DNA of 32,624 nt from Candidatus Pacebacteria bacterium CG_4_10_14_3_um_filter_34_15 (GTDB lineage: Bacteria; Patescibacteriota; Microgenomatia; UBA1400; PJMF01), in the NCBI GenBank assembly GCA_002783105.1, contig PFJN01000019.1, forward strand, positions 1 through 32,624. Direction: 5' to 3'. Under the pieces are notes generated by a model, which worked only from the letters and a program-made list of their open reading frames with translations, made no database searches and was not told the origin of the DNA. The position numbers were made by a program, and so were the translations under genes. This document shows positions 1-9,372 of the stretch, one piece after another. Positions within the stretch are counted from its first letter, which is position 1, and the number at the start of each line of letters is the position of its first letter.

Positions 1-60
1 CCATATTTTTTTAGAAACTCGCTTGATCGGGCACGAGACGTCCTGTTAAAAATTAGGTTT

Positions 61-87
61 AAAAAAAACACCTTACGGTGCTTTTTC
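61..87 (-). terminator. Probable intrinsic terminator downstream of tRNA-Pro
   Basis: Minus strand AAAAAGCACC-GTAA-GGTGTTTTTTTT: short GC stem with flanking A/T tracts just 3' of the tRNA. Confidence 0.55.
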
Positions 88-99
88 CAAACCTATTGT

Positions 100-172
100 C
101 GGGGAGACAGGACTTGAACCTGCGGCCTCACGGTCCCAAACCGCGCGCTCTAGCCATCTGAGCTACTCCCCG
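100..172 (-). tRNA. tRNA-Pro (anticodon TGG)
   Basis: Cloverleaf by eye: acceptor CGGGGAG/CTCCCCG, D arm GCTC..GAGC, anticodon loop TTTGGGA, T arm GCAGG-TTCAAGT-CCTGT. Confidence 0.93.
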
Positions 173-199
173 AACTTTTTATAATGTTAACACACAAAG

Positions 200-283
200 T
201 GCCGCGGGTGGGAATCGAACCCACATGACATTGCTACCACGAGATTTTAAGTCTCGCGCGTCTACCAATTCCGCCACCGCGGC
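200..283 (-). tRNA. tRNA-Leu (anticodon TAA)
   Basis: GCCGCGG..CCGCGGC acceptor, anticodon arm CGAGA-CTTAAAA-TCTCG, long variable arm typical of class II tRNAs, T loop GGGTTCGATTCCC. Confidence 0.93.
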
Positions 284-366
284 TAAATATTTAACCGTTT
301 ATTGATCAAACTCAGATTAATATTATAGCACTGACAACTATTTTTTTGATAGGTATAATATGACTT

Positions 367-1560
367 ATGTTTAAAGGCAAAAAGATTAATAGTTCACTAA
401 TGATCTTGGCATTTATTATGTTGATAAATGCAATGAGTTCCGGAATATTGATTCCATTGTTGTATCCTTACTCTTCTAAGTTTGGAATTAATCCACTGGG
501 TTTAAGTTTACTTTTTGCTTCTTTTGCATTTTTTCAATTCTTATCTACTCCAATAATTGGAAGATTGGCAGATAGATATGGCAGAAAACCTTTGCTTTTA
601 ATGAGCATTTTTGGATCATTTCTCTCTTTAGCTTTATTTGCTTCTGCGCAATCAATATTTGTGTTATTTTTGGCAAGAATTTTAGATGGAATTACTGGGG
701 GAAATATTTCTGTGGCACAAGCAATGATCGCAGATACTACGACGGGCAAGGAACGTACTGAAGGTTTTGGTATTTTAGGGGCAATGTGGGGTTTGGGATT
801 TTTAATTGGACCGGCCATTGGAGGAATTATGAGCACATTTAGTCTTACTGCTCCATTTTGGTTTGCGTCCTTCTTGGCGTTACTCGCAACAATTTTGGGT
901 GCGATAATTTTAAAAGAGACCCTTGTAGAAAAAGTTATTTCAAAACAAAAGTCCGAGCCATTATTTAATTTTAAAGCAATTGCCGTGGCTTTATTAAGTC
1001 CAACGATCGGTTCTGCGTTATTATTAACATTTATTTCATATTTTGCGCATCACGCATTAATTATTGCTTTCCAAACATACACAGTTGATGAACTAAAATT
1101 AAATGTTCAAACAATTGGAATTATTTTTGCTGCCATTGGATTAATATTAATATTTATTAGATCAATAGGAATAAGATTTGTTTTGGATAGAGTTAGAAGT
1201 AATAGGAAAATAATCACTGTTTCATTATTATTATCTTCATTCTCGTTATTTTTACTTTCATTTTTTTCTGGATTAACCGCATTTCTGATTTTTACTTTTA
1301 GTTATGTTGCTGTGTATTCTTTAATACACCCAATTTTAACAAACATAATATCTAAGCGGGTTAACGTAGAAGATCAAGGTGTTGCTTTAGGAATTAATCA
1401 ATCTTATGCATCTTTAGGACAAGTTTTAGGTCCGGTTAGTGCTGGGATAATATCTCAAATTAGTGTTAAATTAATTTTTTCTTGGTCAAGTTTGCTTTTA
1501 TTTATTGGATTTTTACTTTCTTATTATTTGAAAACTGCATCTAAAAAAGCAGATTTATAA
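367..1560 (+). CDS. Major facilitator superfamily transporter (DHA1/multidrug-like)
   Basis: 397 aa, about 12 hydrophobic segments, MFS motif GRLADRYGRKPLLL. Confidence 0.88.
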   Translation: MFKGKKINSSLMILAFIMLINAMSSGILIPLLYPYSSKFGINPLGLSLLFASFAFFQFLSTPIIGRLADRYGRKPLLLMSIFGSFLSLALFASAQSIFVLFLARILDGITGGNISVAQAMIADTTTGKERTEGFGILGAMWGLGFLIGPAIGGIMSTFSLTAPFWFASFLALLATILGAIILKETLVEKVISKQKSEPLFNFKAIAVALLSPTIGSALLLTFISYFAHHALIIAFQTYTVDELKLNVQTIGIIFAAIGLILIFIRSIGIRFVLDRVRSNRKIITVSLLLSSFSLFLLSFFSGLTAFLIFTFSYVAVYSLIHPILTNIISKRVNVEDQGVALGINQSYASLGQVLGPVSAGIISQISVKLIFSWSSLLLFIGFLLSYYLKTASKKADL

Positions 1561-1641
1561 TAGCTTTTGATTATTAGTACAAAGAGAAGTAAAATAGTGA
1601 TCTAGTAAGCTAGAGTACCAATAGAGTCAAGATAAAAATTT

Positions 1642-1716
1642 GCGGGTGTAGTACAACGGTTAGTATGATTGCCTTCCAAGCAGTAGATGACGGTTCGATT
1701 CCGTTCACCCGCTCCA
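1642..1716 (+). tRNA. tRNA-Gly (anticodon TCC), 3' CCA encoded
   Basis: GCGGGTG..CACCCGC-T-CCA acceptor, anticodon loop CTTCCAA, T arm ACGG-TTCGATT-CCGT. Confidence 0.93.
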
Positions 1717-1717
1717 T

Positions 1718-1755
1718 ATCGGACTGCATTTGCAAAAATGCCTTCTTAGTCCGAT
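1718..1755 (+). repeat. Perfect compound inverted repeat / hairpin immediately after tRNA-Gly
   Basis: ATCGGACT-GCATTT-GCAA-AAATGC-CTTCTT-AGTCCGAT: 8 bp outer stem, 6 bp inner stem, GCAA tetraloop. Confidence 0.75.
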
Positions 1756-2123
1756 CTATCGATTTATTTTCAGGTTCGAGCCACTCATTTTTCCTAATCA
1801 CGCTTCCACAAATCTTCTTCTCTTTTCCTGATCATCTCATAAAACGAGTCGTCCTTTTTGTTGTATTTTCTATAAATTGCCCAAGACAAGCCTGATCCAA
1901 ACAGCCCAGCAGATGTAAAACACTGGTTGATTCGCAAGCGAGCTCTTCAGAAAATGATTTTAGAGGAGTTAGACCTTGATCAGTACGTTGATATCCTACT
2001 TGGTCCTGAATTAGTGCAAAAGCAAGAAGAAACGACCATAACCCCATCAAATGGGGAGTCCGTAGCCCCTGTAGCGCCTTCTGACGACAGTTTACCGCCC
2101 GAAGCGGGTAAGTTCATCACCCG

Positions 2124-2160
2124 TTGCCAATAAAAACAAAATACGAGAGCTTATTGGCAA
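2124..2160. repeat. 10-bp perfect inverted repeat TTGCCAATAA-(17 nt)-TTATTGGCAA
   Basis: Read directly; about 40 nt beyond the end of the last gene of the minus-strand aro operon. No clear U tract. Confidence 0.6.
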
Positions 2161-2197
2161 AATTCCAGGGTTAGGAAAAATGCTTCAGGCAAGAAAG

Positions 2198-3532
2198 TTA
2201 TAACCTTACTACCAGTAAAAAACTGGTATAGTTTTCTTTTGCGTCCTGCAGGTTATCTTCAATGATTCTAAGATCATACAATTCAGCAAGAACCTTACTA
2301 CCCATTGTTGCTGTCTGTTTGGGTAGTTTATCTTCAGATAAATATTTTGCCACCATTGCGTGGTCAATAAGCTCTCCTTCGCCAGATATCTGATTAAGAT
2401 GAGGATATTTCTTCGAAAGTGTATCTTTACACTGTGCAAATACTTGTGGGTGGGACATAATACTAGTCACATCATTAAAATCTGCATCTTTACGTATCAT
2501 CAGCGCATGAGAAATTTTAATAGCAAATTGATTAATAATATTAAATTTATATTTAGCCATTGCGTTAATACTTTCTTCAACGATGCCCCCTACAGAGTTA
2601 TGTATTGCAAATTGTCCTCTATCAATCTCTCCCTGATGTAAAGCTTCTAATACCTTCTGTGATGTATAAAGGTATTTAATCTTATAATTTGAAAAACCCT
2701 CTCTCTTTAAAAAATAGCTAATTGCTTCCTCATTGAAACTGCCTTTGCCTCCTTGTATTCCAAAAGTTATAAATTCAGGATCAATTTGTTTGGGCAGCAA
2801 CTTGTTATACAACTTATCATAAGCCTCACCAAGTTTTAGACGCATTTGCTTTGTATGCGGATTGTAGTGTTGTAAGTCAGTAAATAGTTGCCAAGTATCG
2901 TTACAAGTCTGTTCTTTTATTTCTAATAACTTTTTTGTGCCTAATGAATCTATTAATGTTTCTTCCAGCTTATATTCATCGAGAAGTCTTCCAATAAAAT
3001 GAGTTAAACCTTGTGAATTTGCTGCAATTTTATCATGCTCGTCAGCAGACATTTCTATAACTCTTAATTTCTTGCCCTGAAAATACTCTTTCCAGAAATT
3101 GTATGTGTTATTATCAGTTTTAAACTTATCAAGAATCATTGGCAGACCTTCAAATCCATTTTTGCTGCTATCCGGACCAAACATAGGATGCGTAAGAAGC
3201 GCTTGTGTTGGGCTATCTTTAAGATACTTAGAAAAAATTTGGGCAGGATGTAATTTTACAGATAAAACATCAATTAACAAATGGTTATCTCTGAAATATT
3301 TTTTGTGCGATGAAATTACTTCTTCGAAGGTAGAAATTGGAACGGCATAGAATATTACATCACTTTTATAGACCACACTTAAATCTGTTGCAATTACTGT
3401 GTTTTTAGTCAGTTCAATAGCCTCAGGATCAATTTCACTTCTGTTATAAAGCACAACAGCAAAATCATCTTTAATAAGACGATATAATGTTTTACCAAAT
3501 CTTCCGAATCCTACAATACTAATTTGCTTCAT
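2198..3532 (-). CDS. Fused prephenate dehydrogenase - prephenate dehydratase, no C-terminal ACT domain
   Basis: N-terminal Rossmann GFGRFGKTLYRL..THPMFGPDSS (TyrA-like); C-terminal TFGIQGGKGSFNEEA..HNSVGGIVEESI..ENYTSFLLVVRL* (PheA prephenate dehydratase). Confidence 0.88.
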   Translation of the reverse strand: MKQISIVGFGRFGKTLYRLIKDDFAVVLYNRSEIDPEAIELTKNTVIATDLSVVYKSDVIFYAVPISTFEEVISSHKKYFRDNHLLIDVLSVKLHPAQIFSKYLKDSPTQALLTHPMFGPDSSKNGFEGLPMILDKFKTDNNTYNFWKEYFQGKKLRVIEMSADEHDKIAANSQGLTHFIGRLLDEYKLEETLIDSLGTKKLLEIKEQTCNDTWQLFTDLQHYNPHTKQMRLKLGEAYDKLYNKLLPKQIDPEFITFGIQGGKGSFNEEAISYFLKREGFSNYKIKYLYTSQKVLEALHQGEIDRGQFAIHNSVGGIVEESINAMAKYKFNIINQFAIKISHALMIRKDADFNDVTSIMSHPQVFAQCKDTLSKKYPHLNQISGEGELIDHAMVAKYLSEDKLPKQTATMGSKVLAELYDLRIIEDNLQDAKENYTSFLLVVRL

Positions 3533-3534
3533 AT

Positions 3535-4686
3535 TTAAAAATAATCATTAATCTTATCAATATTCACGCATATGCTTACTCTGACATATCGCTCACCATT
3601 TTTACCAAAAGCAGTACCAGGAGTAAAAAGTATTTGTTTTTCCTTAAGAAGCTTCATGCAAAATTCTTCAGAGTCTTTAGCCTTACTAGGAATTTTAGCC
3701 CAGATATATAAACTACCTTTAGGCAGTGAAAACGAAAGTCCTAAAGTTTTTATATGGTCAGCTATTACATCTCTACGATTTTTATAACTGGTAATCATCT
3801 CTTCCTGCCATTTTGCATCTAAGTTCGTTAAAGCAAAAGCTCCTAATTTTTGAAGTGGTATTGAAAGTCCAGAATCCATTTGAGATTTTACTTTAGCAAG
3901 TGCCACAATAATATCTTTATTACCAACAACCCAACCCATACGAAATCCTGCAAAAGAAAAAGTTTTGGAAAAAGAGCCTATTTCTACAGCCACGTCTTTC
4001 GCATCCTTAATCTGTAAAATGCTTGGTGCTTTAAACCCATCAAAGGTTATTTCCGAGTAAGCATTATCATAAACAATAAAAAGGTTGTGCTGTTTTGCAA
4101 GCTCAACTATCTTTTTGAGTTCATTAATTGTTACTACTTGTCCTGTAGGATTAGATGGAAAATTAACCCAAATAAATTTTGTTTTATCTGATAACTTATC
4201 TTTTAACTCTTCTAGATCAATTTTGAAATCATTTCCTTCTATCAAGTTGTAATATACTGGCTTTGCTCCAATCATAAGAGTTGGTCCAGTAAAAGCAGGG
4301 TAACCAGGATCTGGCACGAGAACTTCATCTCCTTCATCTAAGAGCGCTAAAGGTAGATGACTTATTCCGTCTTTTGCACCAAGAAGAGGAAGTATTTCTT
4401 CTTTGTTTAAAGAAATTCCGAATCTTCTTTCGTACCATTGAATAAGAGCATTTGATAACTCGGGTATTGCGCCATAACTAGGATATAAGTGAGCATCCGG
4501 TTCTCTTATAAATTCAGTGAACTTATCTAAATACTGACTGCTTGGTTTTACATCAGGTGTACCAGCGCCAAAACTCAATACCTTTCGTTTAGATTCATTC
4601 TCGACTTCAGCAACTGTTTTTGCCAACCGAGAGAAAATGTATTCTGGAAATGCATCCAACCGTTTTGCTGTTTGAATTGTTTTCAT
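3535..4686 (-). CDS. Class I/II PLP aminotransferase, probably aromatic (AspB/DapL-like family)
   Basis: YPSYGAIPELSNAL, DPGYPAF, NFPSNPTGQV, SFSKTFSFAGFRMGW; embedded in aro operon. Confidence 0.88.
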   Translation of the reverse strand: MKTIQTAKRLDAFPEYIFSRLAKTVAEVENESKRKVLSFGAGTPDVKPSSQYLDKFTEFIREPDAHLYPSYGAIPELSNALIQWYERRFGISLNKEEILPLLGAKDGISHLPLALLDEGDEVLVPDPGYPAFTGPTLMIGAKPVYYNLIEGNDFKIDLEELKDKLSDKTKFIWVNFPSNPTGQVVTINELKKIVELAKQHNLFIVYDNAYSEITFDGFKAPSILQIKDAKDVAVEIGSFSKTFSFAGFRMGWVVGNKDIIVALAKVKSQMDSGLSIPLQKLGAFALTNLDAKWQEEMITSYKNRRDVIADHIKTLGLSFSLPKGSLYIWAKIPSKAKDSEEFCMKLLKEKQILFTPGTAFGKNGERYVRVSICVNIDKINDYF

Positions 4687-4688
4687 AG

Positions 4689-4961
4689 TTATTTATTATT
4701 TGCTTCAATTTCCAAAGAATATTCGTGAATGAGACCATATAGTTTCTTAATGAAATCCTCAGATAGGTTGTGTAACTCTACCTTTGAAAACTGCGACTCT
4801 AATACAGCCTGCCATCTTTTTTGATCGAGTGGCGCAATGCCATTTGCTTTTTTATATTTGCCAATTTCTCTAACTATATTTATTCGTTTTCCCAGAATAT
4901 AAAGTAACTCTTCATCAAGAGCATCAATTTGTTTTCGCCAGTCTTCTAGTTTGTCATTCAT
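4689..4961 (-). CDS. aroQ: Chorismate mutase, AroQ class
   Basis: 90 aa helical protein: WRKQIDALDEELLYILGKRINIVREIGKYKKANG; operon context. Confidence 0.9.
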   Translation of the reverse strand: MNDKLEDWRKQIDALDEELLYILGKRINIVREIGKYKKANGIAPLDQKRWQAVLESQFSKVELHNLSEDFIKKLYGLIHEYSLEIEANNK

Positions 4962-4963
4962 AT

Positions 4964-6049
4964 TTATAGGTTTTGTGCTTTATGTCGCAAGTAATGGTCT
5001 ATAATAACAAGTGCTGACATTGCATCGACTATTGGGACTGCTCTAGGCAAGACACAGGGATCGTGTCTACCGGTTGCTTCCAACATAACCTCCTCATTAT
5101 TAATATTCACTGTACTTTGTTGCTTCCGGATTGTTGATACCGGTTTTATGGCTACACGAAAATAGATGGTTTCTCCATTTGATATACCTCCCAGAGTTCC
5201 TCCGGCATTATTTGTTTTAGTTCTTATTTTTCCTTGGTCAGTAGTATAGAACTCATCATTGTGTTGGCTCCCTCGCAATTTTGCTCCATCAAATCCCGAT
5301 CCTATTTCAAAACCTTTCACAGCATTTATGCTCATCATAGCTTTCCCAAGATCGGCTGGTAATTTATCAAATACTGGTTCTCCAAGACCAATAGGCACAT
5401 TTTTAATCACTCCGCGTATCACGCCACCAACAGAGTCACCTTCATCGCGGACTTTTTCAATCAGTTTAATCATCGTCTCTGCAGTAGACATGTCAGGACA
5501 ACGGACGATATTCGATTCAATCGCACCCATAGTTACAGTATCGAAATCAATGTCCGTTTTTATATCTCCAACTTGCTCAACGTAACTTAAGATTTCAATA
5601 CCGAGTTTTTCTTCGAGATATTTTTTAGCAATTGCTCCTGCTGCGACTCTGGCAAGGGTCTCACGGGCAGATGCTCTACCACTTCCTTTCCAATCTCGAA
5701 TTCCATATTTCATTTGAAATGTATAATCAGCGTGTCCTGGTCTATATAAATCCTTTAAGTTGAGATAATCTTCTGACTTGGCATCTTTGTTATAAGCAAG
5801 AAGTAAAATTGGTGTTCCGGTTGTTTTTCCATCTAAAAAGCCAGATAAAATCTGTATTTTATCTTCCTCTTTACGAGGTGATGTAATCGCGCTTTGTCCT
5901 GGTTTCCTTCTATCAAGCTCTTTTTGAATCTCTTCTTGGGAAATTTCAAGACCTGGTGGGCATCCATCAACTACAACACCCACACACCCTCCATGGGATT
6001 CACCAAATGTTGTTATTCTAAATAAATGCCCAAAAGTGTTACCAGCCAT
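4964..6049 (-). CDS. aroC: Chorismate synthase
   Basis: [72 protein letters not shown]. Confidence 0.97.
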   Translation of the reverse strand: MAGNTFGHLFRITTFGESHGGCVGVVVDGCPPGLEISQEEIQKELDRRKPGQSAITSPRKEEDKIQILSGFLDGKTTGTPILLLAYNKDAKSEDYLNLKDLYRPGHADYTFQMKYGIRDWKGSGRASARETLARVAAGAIAKKYLEEKLGIEILSYVEQVGDIKTDIDFDTVTMGAIESNIVRCPDMSTAETMIKLIEKVRDEGDSVGGVIRGVIKNVPIGLGEPVFDKLPADLGKAMMSINAVKGFEIGSGFDGAKLRGSQHNDEFYTTDQGKIRTKTNNAGGTLGGISNGETIYFRVAIKPVSTIRKQQSTVNINNEEVMLEATGRHDPCVLPRAVPIVDAMSALVIIDHYLRHKAQNL

Positions 6050-6054
6050 AATAG

Positions 6055-6735
6055 TTAACCTTTCAACTCGTTAAATATAATTTCTAATTGATCTTTTGTT
6101 AATTGTCCTGGTGCAGACTGTTCTGTTAAAACCTTTGGGGCAAAGATCATTTCATTTCCCCATAATGTCCCAAAAATTCTTGTGGCAACACCAAATTCGC
6201 CCATCCCTAAAAGGATATATTTCGAGTTTCGTTCTTTTAGCTCTGTTAATAATTGCAACAACCTTATGGCATCCTTATGATTTGTACACATAGTCGCTAT
6301 TTTATAAACTGCAGGCTTATACTCATCCATTGTATCAATAATTTCTTTAAGTATATTATCTTCAGGCGTCATTTGGTAATTATGGTAAGAAACAATTGTA
6401 TTTATTTCTAGCTTATGGTCCCGAATGTGATTAAGCTCATCCTCTTGCGTAAGCACATCTAAGTCAATTAGTGATTGAGCTTCATCCAACATATCGATAA
6501 TCTTTAGTCTTTTATCTAATTCCAGATGTATTGTTTCAAGATTTTGTCTCCGGAACACAATAATAAGTTTCTCATCTAAGAACTCTCTCAGTTCTTCGAC
6601 AAACTTGTTATTAAGGTCGTTAACATAATCAACCCATACTTCAAAGTAATGATAATCATTAATATTGGCATGAATTGCTTCTAAAATCTCATTTTTCGTA
6701 TTCTTTATAATTGGAAGACAATATTTAATTTGCAT
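6055..6735 (-). CDS. aroD: Type I 3-dehydroquinate dehydratase
   Basis: Schiff-base region [13 protein letters not shown] motif, C-terminal [22 protein letters not shown]; operon context. Confidence 0.88.
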   Translation of the reverse strand: MQIKYCLPIIKNTKNEILEAIHANINDYHYFEVWVDYVNDLNNKFVEELREFLDEKLIIVFRRQNLETIHLELDKRLKIIDMLDEAQSLIDLDVLTQEDELNHIRDHKLEINTIVSYHNYQMTPEDNILKEIIDTMDEYKPAVYKIATMCTNHKDAIRLLQLLTELKERNSKYILLGMGEFGVATRIFGTLWGNEMIFAPKVLTEQSAPGQLTKDQLEIIFNELKG

Positions 6736-7576
6736 ATTTTTTCTCCTTAGTGATTAGATTATCCAATAGAACGTTTCTCATCACATCCTCAGGCGCATCA
6801 TGGCCTGTGTAAAGTTTAAATTGCGCTATTGCTTGTTGTAATAACATTTCCATACCATGAATAATTGTTGCTCCTTGTTGTTTGGCTTCCCTTAAGAGTC
6901 TTGTTTCGTAGGGTACGTAAATTGCATCAAAGATAATATGCTTATTGGTCATTAATTCTTTGGGTAGAGGAGTCTCGTTTTTGTTTGAAGCAAGTCCTAC
7001 TGATGTTGCATTAAAAATAATGTCCATATTTTTAATCCCTTCAATATCATCAAGTGAATAAGCCTCCCCACCAAATTCATTTATTAACTCTTTAGCTTTC
7101 TCAATTGTTCTGTTATAAATCGTCAGCTTTGCACCTCTCTGAGTTACCCCATATGCAACAGCTCGTGCAGCTCCACCTGCTCCGATTAAAGCAACTCTTT
7201 TATTCTTTAGAGAGGTAACTTTCTCTAGTGCTATAACTACACCTAACCAATCGGTATTATATCCGTTTAATACTCCGTTTTCATTTACTATAGTATTTAC
7301 GGCACCAATTTTTTCTGCTACTTCGTCTACCTCATCTAAGTGTTTCATAACCTCGATTTTATGAGGGATAGTGCAACTAACTCCTCTTATTTGCATTGCT
7401 CTAACACCTTTAATAAAATCAGCTATATTTTGAATCTCTACATTGCACGCTACATATACATAATCGCTTTCAATGCCCAATTTTTCATAACCTGCGTTAT
7501 GAATTTGAGGTGATAAAGAATGTTCAATAGGATTACCTATAACCATGCAAATTTTTGTTTTCGCTGAAATCTTCAT
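6725..7576 (-). CDS. aroE: Shikimate dehydrogenase
   Basis: VIGNPIEHSLSPQIHNAGYE, TIPHKIEVMKHLDEVDEVAEKIGAVNTIV, NTDWLGVV, GAGGAARAVAYG. Confidence 0.96.
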   Translation of the reverse strand: MKISAKTKICMVIGNPIEHSLSPQIHNAGYEKLGIESDYVYVACNVEIQNIADFIKGVRAMQIRGVSCTIPHKIEVMKHLDEVDEVAEKIGAVNTIVNENGVLNGYNTDWLGVVIALEKVTSLKNKRVALIGAGGAARAVAYGVTQRGAKLTIYNRTIEKAKELINEFGGEAYSLDDIEGIKNMDIIFNATSVGLASNKNETPLPKELMTNKHIIFDAIYVPYETRLLREAKQQGATIIHGMEMLLQQAIAQFKLYTGHDAPEDVMRNVLLDNLITKEKKYAN

Positions 7577-7580
7577 AAAG

Positions 7581-9368
7581 TTACTCCTTTAATTTTTGTA
7601 GAATTTGATTTACAATTTCTTCAGGTTTTAGCTGATTTATGTCAATTACAACATCTGCCGCATCCAGATACAATTTTTCTCTTTGTTTTAATAACTCTTC
7701 CATCTCTTCCCGTCTTGATTTTTTGTTGGTTAGAGATGGTCTGTTTGGATCTTCTCCTATCCTGTCTGATAGCACCCCAACTGATGCACTCAATAACACG
7801 AGAAATCCATTTTGTTTAAGGGCAGAAATATTTTTCTCCCTTGTAACTACTCCTCCACCGGTAGACAAAATTTTATTTTGTAATAGGGAAACTTCTTGAA
7901 CTATTGCTGACTCTTGATCTCTGAAATGGTCCCATCCATACGTATCAACAATTTCTGGAATAGTCATACCTAGCTTCTTAACCATTATTTCGTCCAGCTC
8001 GAAGTATTCTCTGTTTAATCGTTGTGAAAGTAGCTTGGCAATTGTTGTTTTTCCACTGCCTCTCATACCAATTAAGACAACATTCTGTTTAACTAACTCC
8101 GTTTGAACACCAATTTCGTTAAGTTTCTTCCAGAATTCTGGAAACGTTTTACTTACAACGTCCGGATCATTTATTTCTATTCCAGCAAGCTTTGTACCTG
8201 CAACAGCAAATGACATTGCCATCCGATGGTCCCCATAAGTACCTATCTGAGCGGGATGCGGCTTTCCTCCATTGATTGTTAGAGTATTAGTCGTCGAGAC
8301 AGCCTGAGTGTTCATCTTTTTCAGTTCCTGTTCGATAGCTAATACTCGTTCAGTCTCCTTCACACGAAGGGATTGAATTCCAGAGATTTCAGTTTTACCT
8401 TTGGCAAATGCTGCCAGAACTGATAAAGTTTGAGCTTGATCTGGACAACTTTCCATATCAACTGTTAAAGCCTTTACCCCATTTCCTATTATTGTAATTT
8501 TGTCTTCTCCGTACACGATTTGGTTGCCCATTTTTTCAAGAATTGCAAGAAATCCCATATCTGCCTGAACAGATAAAGGGTTCATGTTTGTGAGGGTAAT
8601 GGTTGACTTTGTCAGTACGGCAATAGCAGCAAAGTAGGAAGCACTTGAAACATCTCCTTCTACGACATACTTATTTGTTTGGTACTTTTGACCAGGGGTA
8701 ACAATGTATTTCTTATACTTCTTGTTAATTGCGGATACGTTAAATTTTTTCATTGTATCCATAGTCATATCAATATATGGCTTTGAGATTTGTTCTCCCA
8801 GCACCTTGATAGTGAGATCTCCAACTAAAGGGGCAATCATTAATAAGGCAGAGAAATACTGACTACTAATAGAACCGTCCATTTCCACAACACCAGGTGA
8901 CAGTTTTGATGAAGTGATCCGAAGAGGAGGAAAACCTTCTTTTTCAATATATTCAATCTGGGCACCCAATTGTCTTAAACCGTCAACTAGTTCGGCTATG
9001 GGGCGGTTGTTTAAACCAGGTTTGCCGTATAGAGTTTTGACTCCTGGAACTACACAAGTTAACGCAAGAATAAAACGTATTGTGGTTCCTGACAGATTGG
9101 CATCTAAGTCATAAGAGCGAGGCTGAACTGCAGAAATGTCGTTTATTATTTCAATATTATTATCTTTCTGCATAATCTTTAATCCTAATCTCCTGAGACA
9201 TTCGATCATTGCTTCCGTATCATCGCTTATTAATGGATTAACAATTTTGACATTTTGATCTGTCATTGCTGCCATAAGCAAAGCTCTATTTGTGTAACTT
9301 TTAGAGCCCGGAATCGAAACTTCGGCTTTGATAGATTTTGTTAATGGTAAAATTTTTATACTTTTCAT
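7581..9368 (-). CDS. Fused EPSP synthase - shikimate kinase
   Basis: N-terminal PGSKSYTNRALLMAA..LSGTTIRFILAL..YGDHRMAMSFAVAG (AroA); C-terminal VVLIGMRGSGKTTIAKLLSQRL..STGGGVV (AroK P-loop). Confidence 0.95.
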   Translation of the reverse strand: MKSIKILPLTKSIKAEVSIPGSKSYTNRALLMAAMTDQNVKIVNPLISDDTEAMIECLRRLGLKIMQKDNNIEIINDISAVQPRSYDLDANLSGTTIRFILALTCVVPGVKTLYGKPGLNNRPIAELVDGLRQLGAQIEYIEKEGFPPLRITSSKLSPGVVEMDGSISSQYFSALLMIAPLVGDLTIKVLGEQISKPYIDMTMDTMKKFNVSAINKKYKKYIVTPGQKYQTNKYVVEGDVSSASYFAAIAVLTKSTITLTNMNPLSVQADMGFLAILEKMGNQIVYGEDKITIIGNGVKALTVDMESCPDQAQTLSVLAAFAKGKTEISGIQSLRVKETERVLAIEQELKKMNTQAVSTTNTLTINGGKPHPAQIGTYGDHRMAMSFAVAGTKLAGIEINDPDVVSKTFPEFWKKLNEIGVQTELVKQNVVLIGMRGSGKTTIAKLLSQRLNREYFELDEIMVKKLGMTIPEIVDTYGWDHFRDQESAIVQEVSLLQNKILSTGGGVVTREKNISALKQNGFLVLLSASVGVLSDRIGEDPNRPSLTNKKSRREEMEELLKQREKLYLDAADVVIDINQLKPEEIVNQILQKLKE

Positions 9369-9372
9369 AAAT

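Noticed and set aside
534-836. Antisense ORF inside the MFS gene
   Set aside because: Overlaps a well-supported CDS; no recognisable domain.
1610-1801. 63 aa minus-strand ORF (VNGIEPSSTAWKAIILTVVLHP...)
   Set aside because: It is the antisense translation of tRNA-Gly and its flank.
5259-5585. 108 aa plus-strand ORF opposite aroC (and similar opposite-strand ORFs at 9983, 10915, 14654, 15752, 28544)
   Set aside because: All are shadow ORFs opposite strongly supported enzymes, with no domain features.
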